Source of the DNA: Hepsetus odoe
Taxonomy: Eukaryota > Chordata > Actinopteri > Characiformes > Hepsetidae
Assembly (NCBI GenBank): GCA_017165825.1
Contig: CM029374.1
Span: 4,419,486 to 4,483,485 of the forward strand
DNA: 64,000 nt
Direction: 5' to 3'
Numbering within the stretch: position 1 is the first letter of the stretch; the number at the start of each line of letters is the position of its first letter. Made by a program: the position numbers and the translations under genes. This document shows, piece by piece, positions 34,108-43,640 of the stretch. The notes beneath the pieces were generated by a model. The model did not search any database, was not told where the DNA came from, and worked only from the letters and a program-made list of their open reading frames with translations.

Positions 34108-34675
34108 TGCAACCTGTTTTACTTTGCTCAGCTATATTAATGAATGTGGTTCTGCATCTGGTGTGTGTCGTGTGTGTCGTGTGTGTGCGTGTGTGTGCGT
34201 GTGTGTGCGTGTGTGTGTGCGCGTGTAGACCTTGATTTGTTGCTCACTGCCTTTTCTCTTCTTCCAGGTCCTCTTTTCTTCTTCTTCTTCTTCTTCTACA
34301 GTTTATCTCCCCCCGTCTGTCTAACGATCATACATGAATATTAATGAAGCTCTATACTAATCAACAACAATTACACCTTCCCTCCCCGACTCCGATGCCA
34401 TTCTTTCACGACATTATTGCTGTCCAGAAAATTCTGATGACTTTAACAAAGCAATTCTTGTTCCATGTGATGTAAAACGTGCTTCTCTGTCCTCCATGAA
34501 TAACCATGTTCATCAGCTCAGGCAAGCCGGAGGTTTTAGAATCAGAGCTTGGGGAGGAATGCAGCGAGCGCCCGGACGTGATCAAGAGAGAAATGTAATA
34601 TTTGTCTCTCTCGTGTATTTATTTGTTGCTTCTGCTCCCACAACACCTGATTCTCCGAATCAGCACAAGATGGAA

Positions 34676-34941
34676 ACCGTGAAAGTGACAACTCTTGTCA
34701 TTGCGAGGTCACAGCACAGCACCAGTGAACCACAACGAAATTGGACCTCTGCATTTAACCCATGCACTCAAACACCGTGCAGCAGTGGGCAGCTATTGAA
34801 AGCACCCGGGGAGCAGTGACGCAGTGACGGGGACGGTACCTTGCTCAACAGTACCTCAGGGCAACCTACTTGTGAGGGAATCGAACCCACAATCTTCCGA
34901 TGCAGGGCAACTCCCAAACCACTAGGCCACCACTGCCCCAT
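34676..34941 (-). mobile_element. tRNA-derived SINE, family A, near-complete
   Basis: The tail complement 'accgtgaaagtgacaactct' starts at 34676. The middle is 'accgtgcagcagtgggcagc' and the core complement 'ggtaccttgctcaacagtac'. The head complement 'ctaggccaccactgcccca' is at 34922-34940. It closely resembles the copy at 17341-17605, with a small tandem duplication of CAGTGACG near 34815. Confidence 0.86.
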
Positions 34942-37900
34942 GAAGTGGAGGAAGCAGGAAATCGCCTAAATGTGTGCGTGATTTCTGAAGTTGACACATT
35001 TGAAAAGACTGCTGATGGAAATTGCTTGTTCATCCCTTTTCTCAGCGAAATGCTTTATTATTGACAGGGCCTGTTTCAGTCATCCAATGTCCCGGAAAAA
35101 AAAAAAAAGCTAATAAAAAATAGCTGGAGTTTGACACGAGAACCTCTCTAGGTTCACAGATCTTTAAGTTAAAAGTACTTTTCTATGAATAAGCATTGCA
35201 CAATCAACACCGTTTTAATTATTGTGCATAGAAATGCAATCGCAAACAGAACTTTCAATCGTTTGCGTGACTTTAAGGCAGCGTTGCGTCTTAGCCTGGG
35301 GATCTGACACAACTGGTGCTTAGTTGTCTCCTGCAAGTGTGTTGAGCTGAGGGGCAGATTAATCTGAACTGGAGAAGAACGTGGTGGTGTGTTCCTCCAG
35401 TGAACTCTGTGACGGTGCATCATGCATCATTAAAGCAATGTGAAGTAGTCAGGAAGCTGCTTGTGTTGATAAACTGACTTTTTTTTTTTTTTTTTTGTCA
35501 TTCAGATTTTTTATCCAAACCTGCAGTTAGTCAATGAATTCCATCCATCCTGCTCGTTTGGCTCGTGTGTGTTAAAGGGTAAAGTCTTTACAGTTTCGGC
35601 CCCGGACGCCCCACCGGGCCACACGTTATCACTGGCCGTTCGGAGAGAATATTAATGGCTCTGTTTTGCTACGCAGCAAAATCAGCAGCACTAAATGACC
35701 CCCTGCTGTACTAAACCGCCCCGATGCTGGTTATGTAGCTTCACCATTCTCCCCAGTGTCCACCCGGGGGCTGATGTTGCTGTGCCTGCATGGGGTCGCG
35801 CTCCCTCCCCATTGACGGCTGCAAGTGAGGCCTTCGGAATCCCCTCCAATGAGATCCTGGCCTGGCAGAAAAAAAAAACAAAAATCTCAGCCCCCATCAC
35901 CTTGACCTTAACATTTCTAGCAGTGATGTTTATTTACAGTCAACAAATCTGAATGCATATATTACTCTGCATCCACCAGTGCAATTAACTGGTGTAAATA
36001 AATAAATAAAGTAAATACACCGGCGGTGGGGAAATGAAATTATGCCTCCGCGCCTGCGGTGCATGATAAACAAATATTCCTCGCTCTTCTCTTCGGCATT
36101 ACGGATGACTTTATTTCCTACATGCTCTGCGTGCGCGTGAGTGTCGGGCCCGGGAACGTTCACGGGAGGGTGCGAATTAAGCTTCTTTTTTCCAAAAAGT
36201 AAATAAGCAGGAAGATGACCTTTCGGCTGCAGAGGTCACACTTGGGTGGAGCGTGGCAGCATTTGGCAAAAGTCATGTACAAGTGCTCTGGAAGTGCCCA
36301 GCAAAGATAGAAATGCAGAAAAGTGTCTGTGCCTGTTGAATGCCTTGGGTCTTTGAGAACGAAAGATTCTGAGCTTGAAACCTGGTTTCTTAAAGCATCA
36401 GAGCATCTGCAGAGCATTTGAAATGAAACTCGATCTGCTTTTAATATCATGATATGAAGGGTTTGGGGGGGGTAAGCTGGCTAAAAAAGGGGAAAATCCA
36501 ACGGATGAGCCTAAGACGGGTCTGTGAATGTGCTCGTGCCACTAATGTGCATAATCCATTCTGTCCTTTGCAGAAAGAGGCAGTCGGATGATGGTGTTGT
36601 GGTAAAGCAGTGTAGCCACGTCTTAGAGTGAACGTCTCGGACTCCTTTACGCATGCAGGGCTGCTAGGAGTCTTCTGCTGCTTTACATCGCTTTTCTTCT
36701 TCTGCTGGATCGTACTATTTCAGGAGAGTAGGTGATGTATAAATATATATAATTACATCTATGAAATCAGAGCTGCCCAGACTCTTCTCTTGCCTTTAGG
36801 AGAGTTTGAGTCATCAGTGCATCAGACTCTATTCACTACACGGTGCGTTATTTTAGGAATCAATTTGTGATCACATGAAGCCATGCTGACGTCCATGGAT
36901 AGGATAATTGTCCCTCTCTCTGGGGCGGACAAGATGTCTCAGCCTGCCAGTTTTCTGTTAGATGATGTAAAATAACAGGCAGTGAGTGTTCTCCTCCAAG
37001 CGTGTTGAGGTTGACGTTGTGTTGGCAACAGTATGAAGTGTACGTTGGCCATACAATGCACATACATACAACCGAGATGATTATATTATTGTATCTCTTT
37101 CATATATTACAGTAGAAATGTATAATGGAATTATATTACATGTATGAAATAGTTGTCTTAAATATTTTTGAGACAATAATTGATACTGAGAAATAGAACA
37201 TTTTTTTCTCGTAATAAAATAAACCCGCCGCAAGCAGAAGCCTGTACCCAAAGTGGAAGTTCTCTACAAGTTTATGGCCAGTATTAATGGCCGAGTTCGC
37301 CCTACAACCCTTCTCATCACGACCCGTCATGCCCTGTGCTGACCTGCATGACCTCAGGGCTTATGAGGGCCGCACATAAGAGCTGTGTTCCAAAGCTAGC
37401 TAGCCAAAGATGGCTTTCTGTATGAGCGTTCCACCTTAAATAGCCCTGCAGTTACCAGCTCGTGCCTGAAACTGCTGCTTCGTTTAAGGTGGAACAAAAA
37501 TAATAGCTGATTATTAAGAATGAGACGGTAATCATTATTTAAATGTAATATTCCTGATTAATTATCACAATTCATGGCCCTCCAGCATCGTACAAACTAT
37601 CTTTAGATCACAGAACAGCGGCACGTGTTTTGTATAAGAAGGAAAGCGCATTTCCTGATCCCCTCCGGCTCTCATCAGCGTCTGCATCAGTGTATTTATG
37701 GTTTTAGTGCGCATCTTACATGATCTGATTGAATTGTGTGTGTTGGGACTTAAAAAAAGAAAGAAAATGTCTGTCTCTGACTAGTCGTTGGGGCTGCTGT
37801 GGACATTAATGGGGAAGGAGCAGTGCTGCATTATGAGGCCAGTGACATTTCCTTCTAATTAAGCCTGTCCTTTATGAGTGTGTGCGCCAAAAAAGTGTCT

Positions 37901-38061
37901 CTTCGAGTGCGTATGTGTGTGTCATGGTGCCGGTAGCAGGTAAAGTATAACAAGATGTTTGTAGTGTGTTCTGTGTGAGTGTGTGTGTGTGTGTGTGTCA
38001 TGGCCTTACGGCCCTTGTTGCTGACCATGTGTGTAAGGAGATTTTAACAGCATGTTCTGTA

Positions 38062-38063
<2 letters not shown>

Positions 38064-38092
<29 letters not shown>
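38064..38092. repeat. (GT)n microsatellite
   Basis: A GT run of about 14 units; a shorter one lies at 37979-38000. Confidence 0.92.
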
Positions 38093-38095
<3 letters not shown>

Positions 38096-38532
38096 AGTTT
38101 GAGCTCAGAGGTTACATTCAATTACTGCTTCAGGGCCACAGACAGATTCGTAGTGCAGCTGCCCCCTCCTCACTCTCGGTTCTTTATTCCTCCCTCTTCC
38201 CCACATTGTCAGTGTGTTAATAATGGTGGAGGACAGAGCCAGGCTCCCCCTGTGCAGAGATTAGTGCTATCAGAGCAGAGCCTTCATTAAGAGTCTGAAC
38301 AGCACTTAACTAATCTGAGAGGGCAGGAAGTGATAGATACCCAAACCCATTTGTAAAGACCTGCCCTCCATTTTCCTAGAGCTAACGGCTGAGTGAAATC
38401 TATTCAAACACGAGTCAGCGAGTCACACGGACAGAACCGCATGAATTCCCCATTAACATTTTTCAGTCACACTAGTCCTGTAACTACTATTGTTACTATT
38501 ACTGTTAATACGACTGCTACTGCTACAAAAAA

Positions 38533-38727
38533 GGGTGGTAGGGTACTTGCCTATGGACCTCTGGATTAAGAGGTCCCGGGTTCGAATCCCACCTCTGGCA
38601 CTACCAGCACTGGGTCCCTGAGCAAGACCCTTAACCCTGAGTGTCTGCAGGGGGGACTGTCCCTGTAATCAGGACATGGAAGTGGCTCTGGATAAGAGCG
38701 TCTGCTAAATGCCACAAATGTAAATGT
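38533..38727 (+). mobile_element. tRNA-derived SINE, family B
   Basis: It starts GGGTGGTAGGGTACTTGCCT, with a 14-bp deletion in the A box compared with the copy at 48630. The B box is GGTTCGAATCCC (38580-38591). The body reads CCCTGAGCAAGACCCTTAAC. The conserved fish SINE/L2-type tail CTCTGGATAAGAGCGTCTGC is followed by AAATGTAAATG. Confidence 0.87.
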
Positions 38728-39204
38728 ACTGCTACTAGTAGTACTGCTGCTACTGCTACTGCTGCTACCACCACTGCAACTACTGCTACTGCTACTATTA
38801 CTACTACTGCTGCTACTGCTACTACTGCTACTGCTACTATTACTACTACTGCTGCTACTGCTACTGCTACTACTACTATTACTACTACTGCTGCTACTGC
38901 TACTACTGCTACTGCTACTGCTGCTACCACCACTGCTACTACTGCTACTATTACTACTACTGCTGCTACTGCTACTACTGCTACTATTACTACTACTGCT
39001 GCTACTGCTACTGCTGCTACTGCTACTACTGCTACTACTGCTGCTACTGCTACTATTACTACTACTGCTGCTACTGCTACTGCTGCTACTATTACTGCTG
39101 CTACTGCTACTGCTGCTACTATTACTGCTGCTACTGCTACTGCTGCTACCACCACTGCTACTACTGCTACTATTACTACTACTGCTGCTACTGCTACTGC
39201 TGCT

Positions 39205-39410
39205 GTAGGGTGGAGGTGGTCTAGTGGTAGGGTCCTTACCTATGGACCTATGGCTCAAGAGGTCCCAGGTTGGAATCCCACCTCTGGCACTACCAGCACT
39301 GGGTCTGAGCAATACCCTTAACCCTGAATTGCTCCAGGGGGACTGTCCCTGTAATCAGGACATGGAAGTCGCTCTGGATAAGAGCGTCTGCTAAATGCCG
39401 CAAATGTAAA
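39205..39410 (+). mobile_element. tRNA-derived SINE, family B
   Basis: It starts TAGGGTGGAGGTGGTCTAGT, followed by a B-box variant GGTTGGAATCCC. The tail is CTCTGGATAAGAGCGTCTGC and the copy ends in AAATGTAAA next to trinucleotide repeat. It is in the same orientation as the copy 670 bp upstream and highly similar to it. Confidence 0.87.
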
Positions 39411-39562
39411 TACTGCTGCTACCACTACTACTACTACTGCTGCTATTACTATTATTACTGTTAATACTACTACTGCTAATGTTATTACTACTTTTACTAC
39501 TGCTGCTGTTACTACTACTACTACTTTTACTACTACTATTATTGTTACTACTACTGTTACTA

Positions 39563-39850
39563 GACAAAGTTAGAGAAACAAGGTTTCATTGGTTTGGACA
39601 TGTCTAGAGGAGAGACGAGGCATATATTGGAAACATGTGAAACGTGTTGAGAATGGAACTGCCAGGAAAGAAGAGGAGGTTTATATTTTAAAGAGAAGAG
39701 GAAGGACAAAGAGGAGCTTCATGGATGTTGGTGAGAGCGGACATGCAGGTGGTTGGTGTGAAAGAGGAAGATGCAAATGACCACAAGAAATGGAGACAGA
39801 TGATCCATTGTGGTGACCTCTAACAGGAGCAGCGGAAAGAAAAAGAACAT
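39563..39850 (+). mobile_element. 5'-truncated LINE 3' end, same family as 30-545
   Basis: It begins GACAAAGTTAGAGAAACAAG inside the ACT array. It encodes broken pieces resembling HWFGHV, RRDEAYIGN, RRGRTKRSFMDVGESGHAGG, then the 3' end 'tgtggtgacctctaacagga' and GCAGCGGAAAGAAAAAGAA. It matches the antisense copy at the left edge over the last ~260 bp. Frame breaks make it dead. Confidence 0.83.
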
Positions 39851-40580
39851 GACAATAACATGTCACTGTTTACCTTTGATGTACAAGCATCCGTTGTCAT
39901 TGCCATTTTATCAAAAGCTTAATTCCTTGAGGAAGTTGGTGGTCTGCTCTGTGTCCCCCAAGTGAGACATGGGGTCACGTTTTGTTATCATATGTTTTAG
40001 TGAGACTTAAACTGTGTCTCAGAAAAGCATCACACACAGTTCTTAAGCAACAGGGTTGAACCTTTGGGGAAAATAGCGTACTCAAAGTGAACTTATCGCA
40101 TTTTCCCCTTGCAGTCGCCCTGGTCTGTGAGGCTCTCTATTATAGCCATATCTCTGCTGTAATTAAGCTCCCCCCGTTGCTGCAAAGGAGTAGTGTAAGC
40201 AACAATGAAATCTAATTAAAGGAAAGAGAAAGAAGCTGAAATTCTGAGCCGCTGTTTACAGAGCATAATAAAGAGACTCTTTATGTGCAGATGAACCAAG
40301 GCATAACACAAGGCGTATTGTGCACAAATATTGAGGTATGGCTCATTTGTTTACATTTTGCTAGTGAATCACCTTATTGGTGCATAAGTATCAAAAAGTA
40401 ATCCTACAAGGCTCTAGATAAAGGGGTTCCATCCACTCAGTGTTCGGCATCAGCAGTAAACTAATCACATGATCATCTGCACCTGGTTCTTCACTGCTTC
40501 ATGTCTTAAGTTAGACGCTTTGTTCTGCTTGAAGGTTCAGACGTAGATCACTGTGTGGATTAACCAACACAGAGCTATCA

Positions 40581-40993
40581 AACTGCTCAGGTACAGAGAC
40601 TGGACTGAAAATGAGAGACAAATAACACTGTCCTTCAGGAAGATCTGAGAACTGCTCAGGTACAGAGACTGGACTGAAAATGAGAGACAACAACACTGTC
40701 CTTCAGGAAGATCTGGAGAACTGCTCAGATACAGAGACTGGACTGAAAATGAGAGACAACAACACTGTCCTTCAGGAAGATCTGGAGAACTGCTCAGGTA
40801 CAGAGACTGGACTGAAAACGAGAGACAAACAACACTGTCCTTCAGGAAGATCTGGAGAACTGCTCAGGTACAGAGACTGGACTGAAAACGAGAGACAAAA
40901 ACACTGTGCTTCAGGAAGATCTGGAGAACTGCTCAGGTACAGAGACTTTACTGAAAACGAGAGACAAAAACACTGCTTCAGGAAGATCTGGAG
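40581..40993 (+). repeat. 69-bp minisatellite, six units
   Basis: Units starting AACTGCTCAGGTACAGAGAC begin at 40581, 40650, 40719, 40788, 40858 and 40927, and a final partial starts at 40994. Periods are 69, 69, 69, 70, 69 and 67 bp. The unit is 23 codons long and free of stops in at least one frame. An open frame from 40680 therefore reads tandem 23-mers beginning MRDNNTVLQEDLENCSDTET until the 70-bp unit shifts the frame. Confidence 0.9.
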
Positions 40994-41124
40994 AACTGTT
41001 CCTCAACAATGCATTAAAAAATATAAGAAAGTCTGGATCTTTGAATTAATTTCATGGATCACTCTGCTGGTTTTGATCATTTCCTCATTTGACCTCTCGC
41101 CATCTTGGAGTCACACAAAGACCT

Positions 41125-41127
<3 letters not shown>

Positions 41128-41164
<37 letters not shown>
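41128..41164. repeat. (CA)n microsatellite
   Basis: An uninterrupted CA run of about 18 units just after the minisatellite region. Confidence 0.95.
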
Positions 41165-41168
<4 letters not shown>

Positions 41169-42229
41169 AACACAATACACAGTGTGACACAGCTAAGAGT
41201 CCTCCAGGGATCCTCTACCACTCCGCATAATCATGACAAATCACCCAGCTGATTTTTCTAAAGAGAATGCCCTTCCAAAGAGCCAGCAGCTTCACACAGA
41301 TGAGAAATCTTTGCGAAGAGATGGAAGCACGTTCTGGGGGCCATTCTTAAAGGCTCCTTATGGAAACTGTCAGCCTCCAGGCTCTGAGTGATCATGCCTT
41401 TATTTGAACAGAGCTTTCCACATGACGCTCGTAGCGGTACCCATTAGGAGTGCGGATCACTGCTTACTAAAAGTAGGCTAGGGTCTAAGGAAGGCATGTC
41501 TGGAGGCAGGAGGAGTGAAGGAAGTGTAGGAGACTGAAAGTGAGGGTAGGAACTTTGAAAGTTGGCAACAGAACCGCTAAAGAGAGCGAGCTAGCTGATA
41601 TGATGAAGAGAAGTAAGGCTTATATTTCACCTTGGCGTGGATGTGAAGTCACAGGCAGAGGAGAGACCGAAACTATTCCGCGTGCCTTCGAATCCATATG
41701 TACCTGGCCCATGCAAAGGTCTGGCATTACGGAGCTTCCTCTGGAGCGCTGCCTGGGAAAGCTACTTCTCTCTATATGGCTTTCTGTTTCTAATCCGGAG
41801 GAACTAAATGACACCTGAAAGGGCTTTGTTGGCATTATGTAAATGTTTTATAGAGCTCCTTCACAAATTAATTTTTGGCAGTGGAGGCCGTACAGTTCTT
41901 GCGAATTTACAAAAACAGGAAAACCTTTAAAAGAATGTCAAAGTGGATGGCATTTTTTCAGGGCTTTTTAAAAAAATGTTTTTATCAAAGGTGGTGCAAA
42001 CCACTGGCTTCCACTGGGGAAAGAAATTCATACCGCATCATCTGGTCTTGAATAACTGTGAGCGTAATAAAAGGCAACTGCATCAAGTCTGCTGGGTATT
42101 GGCAGTTGAGAAATGCACATCATCACATTTACAGAAAATGCTGCTCTTAAGAGCCATCCGCTGAAAGGTTCCTTAGGGGACCAAAAGTGGTTCTTCTTGG
42201 CATTGTCAAGTCAAGTGGGTTCTATGAAA

Positions 42230-42360
42230 GCGAAAGTGACTATATGAACACAGCACACGGTGAACCACAACCGGTTTACACCGTGGTGCAGGGGGCAGCC
42301 ATAGGGACGGTACTTCAGGGCAACCCACTGGTCCAGGACTAGAACACAGTGCAGCCGACA
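42230..42360 (-). mobile_element. degenerate SINE family A fragment
   Basis: Pieces of the family remain in order with deletions between: 'gaaagcgaaagtgactatat', 'cagcacacggtgaaccacaa', 'ggtacttcagggcaacccac' and 'tggtccaggac'. The head is lost. Confidence 0.62.
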
Positions 42361-42889
42361 CAAAGCAGATAAGCTGCTGAGAGGGATCACAGAACGGTGC
42401 TAGATACTATATTTATCAGACAGCGATTAGCACAAGTGTTAGCAGCGATAGTGAATTAGTGCATTATATCAGCATATATGTTCTGTAATGGCTAGTGTGA
42501 ACACAGTACAACAGTAATTACCAGTAAAAATAGATATTTCATATCTTTCCAAATAAATGACAATGAATAAAAGGGGAAAAAAAAGAAATGAGTACAGTTT
42601 TATAGCAGTATCATGATTTACACAAGTGATATAAAATATTGTATTGTTATGGTTATTATTATTACATATAATATCGTGTGTGTGTGTGTGTTCGTTCTGA
42701 GGGCTCCAGCAGCATCACTGCATCTGTCTCTGCACGCTCCCAGAATGCACCGCGAGGCTGTCATGGCCGCTCACTGATGACACTTGTGGCACATGGGAAG
42801 AAATAAACAAATTAAAGAGAGAAGAGAGAGCAAGACAGAAAGAGAGCGAGACGCGCACGCAGAGGGAGAGTGTGTGTGTGTTTTCAGCG

Positions 42890-43640
42890 GATCTTCTCAA
42901 CAGCTCGGGTTTGGAGTTTAAAGCCGCGCCGGGCAGGCGGAGATTCTGTTCAGCGCCGACATGCTGGAGGTGGAGGTCGCCGTGCTGAGGAGCTTCGTGC
43001 TGGAGCCGGAGCGGAGCGCGCTGAGCCGCGGAGGTGAGCGATCCGTGTCCCCGCGGCGGGTAGAGCGGCACTGTTCGGCGCGGGGCGCGGGGCGGCGCGC
43101 GCGTGCGGGGGGGTTTGGCGGGGAAAATCGGGCGGAGTTCTTTTTTCGAACGTTCACAAAGCGTTTGAAACGCGCGACCGATCGCACGCGCACAGGTTCC
43201 AGAGTGACCGTTTAACGGTCGCGGCCAGCTGTGGAGTTTGTAGCAGCGCTAAACGGCAAAAAAAGAGCCGAAAATGCTCTTTTTTTCAGGCGGTGAGAGC
43301 CTGCGGGCTGCGTGCGGACCTCTGCTCTCTCGGTAGTCCCCCGTCACGATGCTGGTTGCACGTTCAGCTCGGGTTTAGCGGTTGGCTAGCACGGGATGTG
43401 GACGGTCCCTCTCGCCGGCGCTTTGAGAGCCGTGGAGCCGCCCCGCCATGGCAGGACTGAGGACAGTGACATTTTATTTGTTTTTATCGGCTGACGCGGT
43501 GGCTTAGCTCGCTGACGCGCTCGGCTCGGCTCGGCCGGGGTGCGGGTGCGGGTGCGGGTGCGGGGTCGGCGGGTTTGTTTTCGAGCGGAGAGCGCGGTTT
43601 GTGTGGCGGAGCTGTGAGGAGAGAGACTGAGACTGAGGCA
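42890..43640 (+). promoter_or_regulatory. ttc27: ttc27 CpG-island promoter
   Basis: CpG density and GC content rise sharply around exon 1 and fall away by about 43650, in contrast to flanking AT-rich sequence. GCGCACGC-type motifs resembling NRF1 sites occur near 42853 and 43185. A TGCGGG hexamer repeat lies at 43541-43563. No TATA box was seen. The transcription start is probably within about 100 bp upstream of the ATG, but I cannot fix it. Confidence 0.75.
42961..43033 (+). CDS. ttc27: ttc27 exon 1 (coding part)
   Basis: The ATG at 42961 (context GCCGACATGC) opens 24 codons plus one base, to the donor GGAG|GTGAGC. It encodes [24 protein letters not shown]. The mammalian protein also starts with a short, poorly conserved segment with a hydrophobic LxxF core. 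The position inside the CpG island supports this start. Confidence 0.88.

Larger units (their letters stand above)
33319..34125 (+). other. birc6: birc6 3' untranslated region
   Basis: It is non-coding sequence after the stop, with A- and T-runs and candidate poly(A) signals at 33678 (ATTAAA), 33979 (AATAAA) and 34102 (AATAAA). The end near 34125 is inferred from the last signal and the GT-rich downstream sequence. Confidence 0.7.
38475..39562 (+). repeat. ACT/GCT trinucleotide array interrupted by two SINEs
   Basis: Impure (ACT)n/(GCT)n repeats run from about 38475 to the LINE at 39563. The longest block, 38728-39204, is almost entirely TACTGC/TACTAC units. The block is split by SINE family B copies at 38533-38727 and 39205-39410. 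Polyserine, Ala/Val and Ala/Thr open frames across it (for example 39312-38566 on the minus strand) are repeat artefacts. Confidence 0.92.
34130..42880. other. birc6-ttc27 intergenic region (8.7 kb)
   Basis: No gene was recognised. Contents in order: family A SINE (34676-34941); repeat-free stretches (about 35550-36480 and 37560-37870) that may be regulatory; GT runs (37979-38000, 38064-38092); a trinucleotide array with two SINEs and a LINE tail (38475-39850); a 69-bp minisatellite (40581-40993); a CA run (41128-41164); a degenerate SINE (42230-42360). Confidence 0.75.

Noticed and set aside
38566..39312. 248-codon polyserine frame (minus) and Ala/Val and Ala/Thr frames on both strands
   Set aside because: They are translations of the ACT/GCT trinucleotide array and the SINEs inside it, with no start context or splice structure of a gene.
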